A stretch of DNA of 64,000 nucleotides from NCBI GenBank assembly GCA_000318405.1, contig KB291729.1, forward strand, positions 141,131 to 205,130. The letters are read 5' to 3'. This stretch comes from Brevundimonas diminuta 470-4 (GTDB lineage Bacteria > Pseudomonadota > Alphaproteobacteria > Caulobacterales > Caulobacteraceae). Positions within the stretch are counted from its first letter, which is position 1, and each line of letters starts with the position of its first letter. Below the pieces are notes generated by a model. It worked only from the letters and a program-made list of their open reading frames with translations. It made no database searches and was not told the DNA's origin. The position numbers were made by a program, and so were the translations under genes. Positions 18,401 to 27,034 of this stretch are shown piece after piece.

Positions 18401-18644
18401 AGTTGATGCGTTTGACGCCTTGAATCCCGGCGATCTGCTGTTCAATCGGCTCGGTGATCCGGCTCTCGATCACCTCAGCCGAGGCGCCCGCATAACTGGT
18501 GCTGACCGAGACGATCGGCGGGTCCACGTCCGGCAGTTCGCGCACCGGCAGAAAGAAGAAGGCCGCCAGGCCGATGACGCACAGGACGATCGCCGCCACC
18601 GCCGCAAAGACGGGGCGCCGGACCGAAACATCGGACAGCATCAT
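15405..18644 (-). CDS. RND multidrug efflux permease (HAE1 family, AcrB-like)
   Basis: A 1079-residue inner-membrane transporter, slightly longer than AcrB. It starts MMLSDVSVRRPVFAAVAAIV and has a large first periplasmic loop, the GLVVDDAIVVVENIQRRLDHG helix with the paired Asp residues needed for proton relay, and a matching second half ending in the FTKSPEY region. It works with the adaptor encoded just upstream (4-bp overlap) to drive substrates out through a TolC-like channel. No outer-membrane channel gene of that type is adjacent. Substrate range unknown. Confidence 0.95.
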   Translation of the reverse strand: MMLSDVSVRRPVFAAVAAIVLCVIGLAAFFFLPVRELPDVDPPIVSVSTSYAGASAEVIESRITEPIEQQIAGIQGVKRINSTSRDGRSNVNIEFSLDRNIDDAANDVRDRISRVLGRLPDQADPPEVAKADSDSQPILIMFLRSSTMDRLELTDYARRYLVDRFATVPGVAQVNIFGEQRYAMRIWLDAGAMAARGLTVTDVETALNNQNVELPAGSLESAQKDYTVRVARNYADPADFAQLPIGTRGSASTATGAQASGTLGAASAAMTNGVTGALIGNAAYVTRLGDIARIEEAPAEARRLFRGNGLDQIGLAVTRQAQSNDLEISKGARALMEEMRHSLPPGTTLEVGSDNSVFTSHAIDEVWVTIGISMALVALVNFIFLGSLRAAIIPSVVAPICLLATFIVLAPLGFSLNLLTLLALVLAIGLVVDDAIVVVENIQRRLDHGEPPLVAAERGARQVFFAVVATTVVLLSVFAPLLFLPGYVGRLFVELAAAIAAAVAFSAFLALSLSPMLASKILKPAHTGGWVARRVDAGMDALKRSYAASLDALLGRRVAVGGVAALIVLVAAGATGIFLHLPNELVPNEDRGRVTLRIAGPEGTGFDYTREIMLGLEPILAEYRQNGEAANFMISSPGFGGSGFSSGSAVLNLADWSERDRSAEQIAQELNAKLRNQTGAQVNASTPGAFQRGGGNSNSIEMIVTGAEYSAIYNWLQPVLAAAQENPGFSRPRLNYEPNAPRLLVDVDPQKAAALGVSSQQIGRTLETMFGSRRATTYIKGGQEYDVILQTDRDHRREVSDLEALYVSTGTAQLVPLSAVVTTKTSGDTPDRRRLDRQRAITLQADLNPGTTIDDAVQFLMAEAAKQPQGVTNIRWGGAARDQQEAGSAVGWAFALALLLVFLVLAAQFESWITPAVIMLTVPLAAAGGLFGLLMAGSSLNIYSQIGLIILIGVAAKNGILIVEFANQLRDQGRTIREAVIESSSLRLRPIIMTSIATAFGALPLVLWQGAGAGSRQTIGVVIFTGAMFATVLTLFVVPVIYGVLARFTKSPEYTARKIEEWEAQEKREGLEPDMSPAE

Positions 18645-19789
18645 TTGCGGGCCGCCTGCGGAGCGCGAGCGCCGCCCTTGCTCGGAGCGCCCCCTTGAGG
18701 GGCTTCGCCCTCGACGCTGATAGGCGCGCCGGGCTGAATGCGGTTCAGACCCGAGGCGATGATGTGGTCGTTGTTGGCCAGTCCCGAAACAATCTCGACA
18801 TAGCCGCCCTCGACGGCGCCCGTCTGGACCTCGACACGCTGGGCGGTCGCGCCCGTCTCGGCGCGCGCGATGCGGTAAACGAAGGCGCCCTGCCCCTCAT
18901 ACTGAACAGCAGCCTCGGGCACGGCCAGGCTCTGGCGACGGCCCTGATGAACGGCGACGCGCATCATCATGCCGGGGCGGATGCGGTTGCCGGGATTGGG
19001 GAACTCAGCGCGGGCGATGATGGCGCGGGTCTGTTCGTTGACGCGCGTGTCCAGCAGGGCGATGCGGCCGTTGAACTCTTCGCCGGGGAAGGCGTCCGTC
19101 GTCGCCGTCAGCGGCGCCCCCACCGGCAGCACGCCCAGATAGCGTTCCGGCAGCGGGAAATCGACGCGCACGCCGCTGATGTCGTCCAGAGTGGTGATGA
19201 CCGAGCCGGGCGAGATCAGGGTCCCCGGCGTCACCGAGGTCAGCCCCAGCACCCCGGCGAAGGGCGCGCGCAGGATGCGGTCGCCGCGACGGGACTCCGC
19301 CGCCGCCACGGCGGCCTGCGCCGTCTTCAGGGCGGTTTCCGCCGTCTCAGCCATGACGCGCGGCGCCACGCCGCGCTCGGCGAGGATGCGATAGCGGTCA
19401 TACTCGCGTTGGGCGTTCTCCAACTGGGCGCGGGTGCGGATCAGATCCGCGTCTTCCTCACGCGCCTGCAGCTCGACCAGGGGCGTGCCCGCCGCCACGG
19501 CCTGCCCATCGGCGAACAGGACCTGAGTCACCAACTGGGTCGTATTGGAGGTGATGTTGACCGAGCGGCGCCCCCGCGCCACGCCCAGAACGCGGATCTG
19601 GTCGGCAAACTCACGGCGTTGAGCGACGACCTCGGCGACCACCTGGCCTCGTCCGGCGCCGGGTCCGCGCGGACCCTTGCCACCGCCTGCGCCGCCGTCG
19701 CTGAACGCGATCTTGAAGACCGCCGCGACGACCATCAGCCCCAACAGACAGGCCGCGCCGATAATGAAAAAGTGGCGTTTGAACACGCG
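18641..19789 (-). CDS. RND efflux periplasmic adaptor (membrane fusion protein)
   Basis: An AcrA-like protein of about 382 residues. It has one N-terminal membrane helix (RHFFIIGAACLLGLMVVAA), a lipoyl/barrel-sandwich half motif (TQVLFADGQAVAAGTPLVEL), a coiled coil (RTRAQLENAQREYDRYRIL) and the second half DRILRAPFAGVLGLTSV. It links the RND permease to an outer-membrane channel. I chose the GTG at 19789 (10 bases after a GGGGAG) over a TTG 21 bases upstream because it begins right before the membrane helix. First gene of the two-gene operon. Confidence 0.92.
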   Translation of the reverse strand, partial: RVFKRHFFIIGAACLLGLMVVAAVFKIAFSDGGAGGGKGPRGPGAGRGQVVAEVVAQRREFADQIRVLGVARGRRSVNITSNTTQLVTQVLFADGQAVAAGTPLVELQAREEDADLIRTRAQLENAQREYDRYRILAERGVAPRVMAETAETALKTAQAAVAAAESRRGDRILRAPFAGVLGLTSVTPGTLISPGSVITTLDDISGVRVDFPLPERYLGVLPVGAPLTATTDAFPGEEFNGRIALLDTRVNEQTRAIIARAEFPNPGNRIRPGMMMRVAVHQGRRQSLAVPEAAVQYEGQGAFVYRIARAETGATAQRVEVQTGAVEGGYVEIVSGLANNDHIIASGLNRIQPGAPISVEGEAPQGGAPSKGGARAPQAARK

Positions 19790-19836
19790 ACGCAGTCTCC
19801 CCGACAACAAGCGTTCTCGCTTAACGGGTCATCGCC

Positions 19837-19861
19837 GTTACGCAAATAACGTATCTGTAAC
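19837..19861. promoter_or_regulatory. imperfect palindrome upstream of efflux operon
   Basis: GTTAC at 19837-19841 and GTAAC at 19857-19861 bound a 25-base imperfect inverted repeat, about 50-70 bases upstream of the adaptor gene, where its promoter must lie. TetR-family repressors often bind such TTAC...GTAA sites before efflux operons. The nearest TetR gene is at 14084; no link is proven. Confidence 0.35.
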
Positions 19862-19896
19862 GAGCCTACTCTCTGATTCCGTCGCGGAAATTCGCT

Positions 19897-20685
19897 TTAA
19901 AAGCGCCGCCAGATTCCGATTATGGCCCCCTGTCCCGCAGGAGTTTCACGGCCTGCGACCGCCGTTCGCCAACCGGCCTGCAGGCTCCAGTCGCCGAGTC
20001 GCCGCACGACCGAGCTTTCCAGCGTCAGCCAGCGGGGCCCGCCGTCGTCCGCTGCTCCGGCATAGGCCTGGCCCAGCAGCAGCCAGTCCGGCGCAAGATG
20101 CATTCCCGCGGTCAGGTCCAGCCGCGTCTCGTCGCTAAGCCCCGCACGCCAGAGCCGCGCCGCCTGCGCCTCGATGAAGCCGCCCTGCCCGTCAGCGCCC
20201 AGACTGCGCCCTGCCATGACGCGCGCCTCCCAGTCATGATCGCCGGCGCCGGGCGGCGCATAACCGGCGTTGCGCCCCTCGCCGCCCTGAGCGTAGCCGA
20301 CATAGACGGCGGCGGCGTTGCGCGTATCGCGATAGGCCTGCCAGCGCACGCCGATCTCGATCGGGCCGCGCCCCTGATAGTCGACGAAGGCGTCACGCCC
20401 CTGCTGCCATTCGCCCTTCATCTGCAGGGTGAAACGGTCGTCCAGCCCATACTCGGCGAAGAGGGAGACAGAGCGGTCCAGCCGGTCGTGGGACAGGTCA
20501 ACCCGTTCGCCATCGGGGGTGAAGGCCTGATCCGCGCGGATGGTCTCATATTTGAGGATCGCCTGCCCTTCTCCCTTGGGCAGGTTCCAGGCGCCCGCGT
20601 GGGCCTGACAGCCGACAGCAAACGACGCCAGACCGGCCAGAAGGCCGATCGGGCTGCGCCTCAATCCGCCCCCCAGCGGCCTCAC
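19897..20685 (-). CDS. outer-membrane beta-barrel-like protein
   Basis: A 262-residue protein with a signal peptide (hydrophobic LLAGLASFAVGCQAHAG), alternating polar/hydrophobic strands rich in aromatic residues, and a terminal Phe (IIGIWRRF), the pattern of an outer-membrane barrel. It shows weak resemblance to transporter-type OMPs (AWNLPKGEGQAILKYE opening). Its GTG start overlaps the stop of the upstream aldolase gene by 4 bp, so the two are co-translated. Function unknown. Confidence 0.65.
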   Translation of the reverse strand: MRPLGGGLRRSPIGLLAGLASFAVGCQAHAGAWNLPKGEGQAILKYETIRADQAFTPDGERVDLSHDRLDRSVSLFAEYGLDDRFTLQMKGEWQQGRDAFVDYQGRGPIEIGVRWQAYRDTRNAAAVYVGYAQGGEGRNAGYAPPGAGDHDWEARVMAGRSLGADGQGGFIEAQAARLWRAGLSDETRLDLTAGMHLAPDWLLLGQAYAGAADDGGPRWLTLESSVVRRLGDWSLQAGWRTAVAGRETPAGQGAIIGIWRRF

Positions 20686-21452
20686 GCGTCGTAGCCGGGC
20701 GATTTTCGCTGGAGCTGACGCAGGGCGCCCGGCCAGGCCAGGGACGAGACGAAGCCGATGCCGCGCCCCTGTTCCTTGGTTTCGGCCTGAGCCGCGTCCG
20801 GGGCGATCAGGACATTGTCCCGCCCCGCCGAGAGGGCGGCGACCTGCTGGGCGCAGGCGCGTTCCAGAAAGAAGATGCCGAGCCAGGCCTGCGCCGCCGT
20901 GTTTCCGACCGCCATCGTGCCGTGATTGCGCAGCAGCATCAGCGACCTGTCGCCCAGGTCTGCGACCAGACGCTCGCGCTCGTCATGATTCAGCGCCAAC
21001 CCCTCATAGCCGTGGTAGGCGACCTGATGCTGCAACAGGCAGGCGTTCTGGCTGATGGGCAGCAGGCCGTCCTTCTGAGCCGCCACCCCGACGCCGTTCA
21101 CCGTATGCAGGTGGATGACGAAATGCGCGTCTTCGCGCGCCGCATGGACGGCCGAGTGGATGGTGAAACCCGCCGGGTTGATGAAGCTTTCCGTCTCTTG
21201 GACAATGTTGCCGTCCAGATCGACCTTCACCAGGCAAGACGCTGTAATTTCGTCGAAATACCAGCCGTACGGATTGATCAGAAAATGCGTTTCCGGCCCC
21301 GGAACGCGGGCCGAGATATGGGTGAAGATCATGTCGTCCCACCCGTGCAGCGCCACCAGCCGATAAAGGGCCGCCAGTTCGACGCGCGTGCGCCATTCAT
21401 CCTCGGAAACCCGCCCCTTCAGCGAGGGCGCCCCGCTCATTCCATCCGCCAT
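20682..21452 (-). CDS. class II aldolase/adducin family protein
   Basis: A 256-residue protein with the AraD-like fold. Zinc-ligand motifs HLHT and NHGTM are present, with GWDDMIFTHISARVPG near the N-terminus. Family members are metal-dependent aldolases or non-catalytic adducin-like proteins; the WYFDEITASCLVKVDLDG pattern matches the common bacterial 'class II aldolase/adducin' group without an assigned reaction. The ATG at 21452 follows AGGGGAG with a 5-base spacer. Confidence 0.88.
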   Translation of the reverse strand: MADGMSGAPSLKGRVSEDEWRTRVELAALYRLVALHGWDDMIFTHISARVPGPETHFLINPYGWYFDEITASCLVKVDLDGNIVQETESFINPAGFTIHSAVHAAREDAHFVIHLHTVNGVGVAAQKDGLLPISQNACLLQHQVAYHGYEGLALNHDERERLVADLGDRSLMLLRNHGTMAVGNTAAQAWLGIFFLERACAQQVAALSAGRDNVLIAPDAAQAETKEQGRGIGFVSSLAWPGALRQLQRKSPGYDA

Positions 21453-21612
21453 GACCACTCCCCTGATCAGCGTTCAGGCGAACGTCCCCCCGGCAGGCGT
21501 CGGCGTCAAGACGCAAGGCCCCGCCTTCCCAAGACTTCGTTAACCCTGTTTTCACAGCCCCGCTTCAAGGTACCTTCGCCTAAGGGGCAGGCTGCTTTTC
21601 CGCGAGGGCGAC

Positions 21613-22716
21613 GTGGAACCCACCAATGTGACGCGCAATGGACCGCAGACGCACGGCGCCCTGCCTCTGAACAGTCTTGAACAACTGGTCGACCTGGCGA
21701 AGGGACAGCCCCCGGAGCGTCAGCACGGCCTGCTGATCGGCGTGTCGGACCTGTATCGCTCGATCGGAGGGCGTGATCGCGCGCCCCAGGCGCTCGGCGA
21801 CGCCTTCATCGCGCTTGTCCGCGTGGTTGAGGCGGATATCCGTCAGGCCCTGTCGGAGCGACTGGCGGATGCGGATTGGGCGCCGGTCGCCCTGGTGCGG
21901 ATGCTGGCGGCCGACGTCATAGAAATCGCCCGTCCCGTCATCGCCGCCAGCCCCCTGTTGCAGGACGACGACCTGCTGACCCTGCTGGCCGAGGCGTCGC
22001 TGGATCACCGCATCCAGGTCGCCCTGAGGCCCGGCCTCGGCGCCGCCGTCGCCCGCGCCATAATCAAGGCCGACGATCCGACCGTGCTGACGGCCCTCGC
22101 CTCGAACCGCACGGCGGCCGTGTGTGCGGAAAGCATGAAACGACTGGTCAGCCGGTCGCAGGAACTGGCCGCCCTGCGTGCGCCTCTGGCCCGCCACCCG
22201 CAGATGACGCCGGAACTGGGCGCGCGCCTTTATCAATGGGTGGGCGAGGCCCTGCGCCAGGCCATCACGGAGCGCTTCACCCTCGATCCCGCGCGGCTGG
22301 CCGAGGCGGCGCAGGCGGTTGCACAGGAGACCGCGCCCGCCGATGTCGCCGCCGCCCGCCTGACAGCCAAGCTTCAGGCCTCCGACCAGCTTCGCCCCGC
22401 CACCCTGATCCGGGCCCTGCGTGAAGACCGGCTGGAGGTGTTCATCCATGCCCTGAGCCGCCTGGCCCGGCTGGACCTGGATCAGGTGCGACGCGCCCTG
22501 CAGGCCGACACCACCCGCCCGTTGTTGCTGGCCTGCAGCGCTGCGGGACTGGATCGCGCAGCTTTTCCGGCGGTCCTGAGCGAGGTGCGGCGCATGAATG
22601 ACGGCTTTCCGCATGATCCCAATGGCGGCGACTGGCGTCTGGCGCATCGGTCGGCGGCGCAGGCGGCCTCTGAATTCCAGTTGCTGATGGCCCCCGATGA
22701 CGGTCATCCCGTTTGA
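21613..22716 (+). CDS. DUF2336 domain-containing protein
   Basis: A 367-residue all-helical protein built from HEAT-like repeats typical of DUF2336 ([21 protein letters not shown] followed by [20 protein letters not shown]). The GTG start at 21613 follows GAGGG. DUF2336 proteins are largely alphaproteobacterial and unassigned. A second DUF2336 gene lies 1.4 kb away at 24116 on the other strand, with NAD kinase and an Hpt protein between them. Its stop is 32 bp before the NAD kinase start, so an operon is likely. Confidence 0.8.
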   Translation: MEPTNVTRNGPQTHGALPLNSLEQLVDLAKGQPPERQHGLLIGVSDLYRSIGGRDRAPQALGDAFIALVRVVEADIRQALSERLADADWAPVALVRMLAADVIEIARPVIAASPLLQDDDLLTLLAEASLDHRIQVALRPGLGAAVARAIIKADDPTVLTALASNRTAAVCAESMKRLVSRSQELAALRAPLARHPQMTPELGARLYQWVGEALRQAITERFTLDPARLAEAAQAVAQETAPADVAAARLTAKLQASDQLRPATLIRALREDRLEVFIHALSRLARLDLDQVRRALQADTTRPLLLACSAAGLDRAAFPAVLSEVRRMNDGFPHDPNGGDWRLAHRSAAQAASEFQLLMAPDDGHPV

Positions 22717-22748
22717 CAGCCGGCCCCGGCTCCGCTTTGCCTAGGCTG

Positions 22749-23528
22749 GTGAGCCAGCCTTTCCGCCCCACCGCCGTCACCTTCCTCGCCAGCGACCGGC
22801 CCGAGGCCGAAGAAGCGCGCCTGCGGCTGACGGAACGCTATGGATCCGTCCCCATAACCGAAGCCGAGGTGATCGTGGCCCTGGGCGGCGACGGCTTCAT
22901 GCTGGAGACCCTGCACAACAACCTGCAATTGCGGACGCCGGTTTACGGAATGAACCGCGGCTCGGTCGGCTTCCTGATGAACGATTATGAGGAAGACGAC
23001 CTGTTGGATCGCCTGATCCAGGCCGACCGCACCATGCTGCATCCCCTGCAGATGGATGCCTGGACCGAGAGCGGTCAGGTCCACAGCGGCCTGGCGATCA
23101 ATGAGGTCTCCCTGCTGCGCCAGACGCGCCAGAGCGCCAAGCTGCGCATCAGCATCAACGACAAGGTGCGTCTTGAAGAACTGACCTGCGACGGGTGTCT
23201 GGTGGCGACGCCGGCCGGGTCGACCGCCTATAATCTGTCGGCGCACGGGCCGATCATCCCTCTGGACGCGCCCAGCCTCGCCTTGACCCCGATCAGCGCC
23301 TTCCGCCCCCGTCGCTGGCGCGGGGCGCTGCTGTCGCACACGGCCCGCGTGCGTTTCGAGGTGCTGGAGGCCGACAAGCGCCCCGTCAGCGCCACCGCCG
23401 ACAACTTCGAGGTCCGGCGCGTCACGCGGGTGGAGGTACGCGAACGCCGCGACATCACCCTGACCATGCTGTTCGACGCGGGCCGCTCCTATGAGGAGCG
23501 TGTGATGGCTGAGCAGTTCTCTTCCTGA
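22749..23528 (+). CDS. nadK: NAD kinase
   Basis: A 259-residue enzyme making NADP from NAD and ATP. It has the GGDG motif ([10 protein letters not shown]), the NE/D pair ([11 protein letters not shown]) and the conserved [22 protein letters not shown] loop. I chose the GTG at 22749, which gives the typical short start [15 protein letters not shown]; an earlier TTG overlaps the DUF2336 stop. Confidence 0.95.
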   Translation: MSQPFRPTAVTFLASDRPEAEEARLRLTERYGSVPITEAEVIVALGGDGFMLETLHNNLQLRTPVYGMNRGSVGFLMNDYEEDDLLDRLIQADRTMLHPLQMDAWTESGQVHSGLAINEVSLLRQTRQSAKLRISINDKVRLEELTCDGCLVATPAGSTAYNLSAHGPIIPLDAPSLALTPISAFRPRRWRGALLSHTARVRFEVLEADKRPVSATADNFEVRRVTRVEVRERRDITLTMLFDAGRSYEERVMAEQFSS

Positions 23529-23587
23529 GCGTCACGATTTTTTAGAACTCTCGCGACACATTGGATTTTACAGTTCAGGAGTCCGCC

Positions 23588-24064
23588 GTGAGCAATTCGT
23601 CCAACGTCTTTCGTCCGCCCAACGCCCTGCGCGCCAAGGTCGGCGGCGGTTTCGGCGGCATCGACGCCAACGCCATCGCCAAGGCCGAAGAAGCGCTGAA
23701 AGCCATGTCGGCCCAGTTCGGTCAATGGCTGCAGGACGAACTGGTCAAGCTCGACCAGGCCCAGACTGACATCCGCGCCAAGGGCTATACGGCCGAAACG
23801 GCCGAGGCGCTGTATTTCCGCGCCCATGATCTCAAGGGACTTGGGGCGACCTATCAGTATCCGCTGGTGACGCGCATCGCCGGTTCCCTGTGCCGGATTC
23901 TGGACGACGCCGACAAGCGGATGCAGGCGCCCCTGCCCCTCGTGGACGCCCATATCGACGCCATCAAGGCCGTGGTTCGCGATGAGATCCAAACCGACGA
24001 ACACGCGGTGGGGCGCGATCTGGCCGAAACCCTGGAAGCGCGCGTGGCCGAACATCTCGGCTGA
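23588..24064 (+). CDS. Hpt-domain phosphotransfer protein
   Basis: A 158-residue protein. A disordered N-terminus of about 30 residues is followed by a four-helix Hpt domain with the phospho-accepting histidine in AHDLKGLGATYQYP. It could shuttle phosphate between a hybrid kinase and a receiver, but no partner kinase is adjacent. The GTG at 23588 follows AGGAG with a 6-base spacer. It ends in a strong terminator and lies between NAD kinase and a convergent DUF2336 gene. Confidence 0.85.
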   Translation: MSNSSNVFRPPNALRAKVGGGFGGIDANAIAKAEEALKAMSAQFGQWLQDELVKLDQAQTDIRAKGYTAETAEALYFRAHDLKGLGATYQYPLVTRIAGSLCRILDDADKRMQAPLPLVDAHIDAIKAVVRDEIQTDEHAVGRDLAETLEARVAEHLG

Positions 24065-24086
24065 GGGCTGGGTCTCGTAGATAGTG

Positions 24087-24115
24087 AAGGGGCGTTCGGT
24101 CGGACGCCCCTTTTT
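24087..24115 (+). terminator. terminator of the Hpt gene
   Basis: Arms AAGGGGCGT (24087-24095) and ACGCCCCTT (24104-24112) with an 8-base loop run into five T. The hairpin abuts the stop codon of the convergent DUF2336 gene at 24116. Confidence 0.88.
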
Positions 24116-25255
24116 CTATGCCGCGCCGGCCGCTGTCTGCATCTCGGGCGCTGGCCGATCCAGACGCTCCATCAGATAGGCCAGATCTTCGCGGGCGGCG
24201 TCGGGACGCTGGCTGAGAAAGCGTTCCAGCATCCGCTGACGGAACCGCTCGCCCGAGGTGTCGCCGCCCTCGGCCTGAAGAGCGCGCCAGGTGTCCACGC
24301 CCGCGCGGAACGCCTGAAACAGACGCGGCGGCATCCCGGCGCGGTCGTAAAGAGCCTTGAATCCCAGCGGTCCCGCATCGTGCACCATCAGCCAGGCTCG
24401 GTGATGCGGCGTCCCCGCCAGTTCGGCCAGGGCGTACTCCAGCAACCCCATCTGCCCGCGCGCCAGCGCCCGCAACAGTAGGGATGGCGTCAGCGCCTTG
24501 CGCCCATACAAGCGTGCGACAAAGGCAGGCAGGTCCGTCGCCGTCCGCGCCTGATCAATCAGGTCGACGGTCGCCCGTTCGCGCGCGAAATCGGCGAACT
24601 GAATGGCGGTCTCCGGCGCCAGGGCGTGCTGGGTGATCAGATGCTCGCGCGCCGCATCTGCGGCCAATCCCACCAGGCGCTCAGTCACCGACAGCGGCAG
24701 CACTTGACGATAAGCCAGAGCCGACACGACATCGGACGCATGGCCGAAGCGATCGACGACCACGCCCAGCGCGTCTTCGGACAGGTCGGCGTTGTCATTG
24801 GCGGCAAGGGCCAGCACCGCCTCCTGCCGCCCCTCGGCGGCCAGGACGGTCGCCACATCGCGCGGCACCTGCGGACGCGAAGCCACAGCGGCCTGACGCA
24901 GCGCGCACCCGGCGCGGACGATCTCGATCAAGTCGTCGTCGGAAAAGACAGGCGAGCAGTTGATGACCGGCAGGGCCACGCTGTCCACATCGGCCGCCAG
25001 ACGGCGCGCCACGTCGCGCGGCATCAGGCTGGAGGCCTTCAGCGTCACCGCCAGGGCGCGGCGCACCAGTTCAGCCGCATCGACGGCCAGCACTGTGAGA
25101 ATCTTCTGCGCCGCCGCCCGTTCGGCCCCATCCAGCGTCATGCGGTCGATGCTGCGCAACAGCTTGTGCGCCGCCGCCGCCCGATCGTCCTCAACGTCGG
25201 ACTTGATCAGACGCCGGATGTCGCTTTCCGTCAGGCGGGCCCGGTAGGCGGTCAT
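24116..25255 (-). CDS. DUF2336 domain-containing protein
   Basis: A 379-residue helical-repeat protein. The N-terminal half is the DUF2336 region (LIKSDVEDDRAAAAHKLLRSI, SLMPRDVARRLAADVDS, NCSPVFSDDDLIEIVRAG). It shares the 'VFSDDDL / PLLQDDDLL' repeat element with the DUF2336 protein at 21613, and the two are likely paralogues. Function unknown; convergent with the Hpt gene. Confidence 0.82.
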   Translation of the reverse strand: MTAYRARLTESDIRRLIKSDVEDDRAAAAHKLLRSIDRMTLDGAERAAAQKILTVLAVDAAELVRRALAVTLKASSLMPRDVARRLAADVDSVALPVINCSPVFSDDDLIEIVRAGCALRQAAVASRPQVPRDVATVLAAEGRQEAVLALAANDNADLSEDALGVVVDRFGHASDVVSALAYRQVLPLSVTERLVGLAADAAREHLITQHALAPETAIQFADFARERATVDLIDQARTATDLPAFVARLYGRKALTPSLLLRALARGQMGLLEYALAELAGTPHHRAWLMVHDAGPLGFKALYDRAGMPPRLFQAFRAGVDTWRALQAEGGDTSGERFRQRMLERFLSQRPDAAREDLAYLMERLDRPAPEMQTAAGAA

Positions 25256-25345
25256 GGATGAGGCTCAGGGCGGCGAAGAATCAATCGTCACCCATAGCGT
25301 TACATAGTTAAAGCCCCGTTAGGAATAACGGCCGAACAAAGGTCT

Positions 25346-26143
25346 TCAGACCGACCTGTCCGGCGGCGGGCCATAGGCGCCGCCGAAGCCTCCGCCCGTC
25401 CCCTGCCCGTCCTGTCCCAGCAGCAGGGCCAGCAGACCCTGGTCCTGCTTCAGACGATCCAGTCGCGCGGCCAGCGCGCGCTCCTTGTCGCCCAGTTCGG
25501 GTCCGGCCTTGACGGCGCCGACGCCTGCGGCAGGCGCGACCTCGCCCGCCGTGCGCTGCAGATTGGCGTGCACCTCGGCCACCGATACCGCCCGCCCGTT
25601 GCGGTAGAAGATGGAGCGATTGGCCGAAGCCGCCTCCGGGAACAGGGCCGCGGCGCTGGCCTGGGGCCGCATCTGCATGGCCTCCATCAGCTTGGCCGCG
25701 CCCGCCGGACCGAGGAAATGCGCGGCGTAAAGCTCGCCCCCGTTCGGCTCGCGTCCCGTGCGGCCGCGCAGATAGGCGGCGTTGGAGGCCGTCAGTTCGC
25801 CCGCCATGGTCGAGGCCGCCTGTGGATCGAAGCGCAGGTCCAGCACGACATTGCGGGCCGAGCCGCGCACCTGCCAGCGGCCGTCGCCGCCCTGATAGAT
25901 CAGGTCCGCATATTGGCCGTAGCCATGCTTGGCGCCGTGCCGCTTCACCGTGCCCAGCCAGGTCTGCTCGATGAACTGGAACAGGCCCGAGGCCGAAGAC
26001 GTCGGCGCCCGCGCATTGGGGTTCATCGCGCTTTCGCGACGCGCGGTCTTCATCAGAAAGTCGAAGTCCACGCCGGTCGAGGTCGAGGCGCGCCGAATGG
26101 CCGCCTCCACGCCGCCGGATGATGGAATCGCTTTCACGCTCAT
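25346..26143 (-). CDS. SLT-domain lytic transglycosylase-like protein
   Basis: A 265-residue protein with a lysozyme-like SLT domain in the N-terminal half: the catalytic Glu in TARRESAMNP, then SASGLFQFIEQTW and AAHFLGPAGAAKL. No signal peptide is visible. The C-terminal third is low-complexity (Gly/Gln-rich GLLALLLGQDGQGTGGG). Soluble transglycosylases of this shape serve flagellum or pilus assembly in Caulobacter (PleA); whether this is PleA I cannot tell. A CtrA-box-like site lies 24 bases upstream. Confidence 0.8.
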   Translation of the reverse strand: MSVKAIPSSGGVEAAIRRASTSTGVDFDFLMKTARRESAMNPNARAPTSSASGLFQFIEQTWLGTVKRHGAKHGYGQYADLIYQGGDGRWQVRGSARNVVLDLRFDPQAASTMAGELTASNAAYLRGRTGREPNGGELYAAHFLGPAGAAKLMEAMQMRPQASAAALFPEAASANRSIFYRNGRAVSVAEVHANLQRTAGEVAPAAGVGAVKAGPELGDKERALAARLDRLKQDQGLLALLLGQDGQGTGGGFGGAYGPPPDRSV

Positions 26144-26166
26144 GTGTGAACGGTCGCTAACCTAGG

Positions 26167-26181
26167 TAAACCAAACCTTAA
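26167..26181. promoter_or_regulatory. CtrA-box-like sequence upstream of transglycosylase gene
   Basis: On the minus strand, TTAA, seven bases, TTTA: one mismatch from TTAA-N7-TTAA. It ends 24 bases upstream of the ATG at 26143, close enough to overlap the promoter. CtrA controls flagellar and pilus genes in Caulobacterales; this site is inferred by pattern. Confidence 0.4.
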
Positions 26182-26293
26182 CGCAGCAGCGTCGCCGTTA
26201 ACAATTCGAAGCGCCACAATAAGGCCGCAAGCGAAGCGCGAACTTCGTTCCGTGGGGCGCTGGGGAGGGCCCGCGACAGGAGGCGCGTAAGTC

Positions 26294-27034
26294 ATGATGA
26301 TGCGTATCGCCGGCGGCCACGGCGTGGTCAGCCCCCTCGACTTCCAACAACGCCGCAAGCCGCTGTCCCCCTTGATGTGGGCGATGATCGGGGCCTCGGC
26401 CCTGGTCCACGTCGGCGCCGGGCTCTGGCTGTATCAGCAACGGTTTGAACTGGCCGACGCCCCGCCCGCGCCGACGGAGCCGCCGCCCACGATCGTCGAT
26501 CTGATCCGCCCGCCCTTGCCGCCCAAGCCGCAGACGCCGCCCCAGGCCTCGCCCGCGCCGACGCCGCCGATCCACCGGCCGACGCAGGTCACGCCCAGCG
26601 ATGTCGCGCCTCTGGAGGTCCCGGTCGCCCCCGTCGTCAGCCACGACGCCGGGCCGGCCATCAACATCACGGCGCCGGCAGCCGAACCTTCGACCGGAAC
26701 GGCGGTCACGCCCGAACCGCCAAGGGCCGCGCCGGTCATCACCCAGCCTGACTGGGTGCGCAAGCCGACGGCGGAGCAGTTGATGCGCGCCTATCCGTCC
26801 GCAGCCGAGGCGCGTGGCATCGCCGGGGTGGCCGAGTTGTCCTGTCTGGTGCGCGTGGACGGCAGCCTGACCGGCTGTTCGGTCACGTCGGAGACGCCGG
26901 GCAATCAGGGCTTCGGCCGGGCGGCGGTGAGCCTGAGCCGCTACTTCCGTCTTAGCCCGCGCACGGTGGACGGTCAGGCGGTCGACGGCGCCCGCGTCAC
27001 CATGGCGATCCGCTTCACCCCGCCGACGGACTAA
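26294..27034 (+). CDS. TonB family energy-transducing protein
   Basis: A 246-residue protein with one N-terminal membrane anchor (about residues 26-46, SPLMWAMIGASALVHVGAGL), a long Pro-rich spacer (about 50-150) that can span the periplasm, and a C-terminal TonB domain (QLMRAYPSAAEARGIAGVAELSCLVRVDG). It would pass proton-motive force to TonB-dependent receptors. No exbB/exbD lie nearby. Three tandem ATGs follow a GGAGG. Its 3' end overlaps the convergent oxidase gene by 4 bp. Confidence 0.88.
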   Translation: MMMRIAGGHGVVSPLDFQQRRKPLSPLMWAMIGASALVHVGAGLWLYQQRFELADAPPAPTEPPPTIVDLIRPPLPPKPQTPPQASPAPTPPIHRPTQVTPSDVAPLEVPVAPVVSHDAGPAINITAPAAEPSTGTAVTPEPPRAAPVITQPDWVRKPTAEQLMRAYPSAAEARGIAGVAELSCLVRVDGSLTGCSVTSETPGNQGFGRAAVSLSRYFRLSPRTVDGQAVDGARVTMAIRFTPPTD

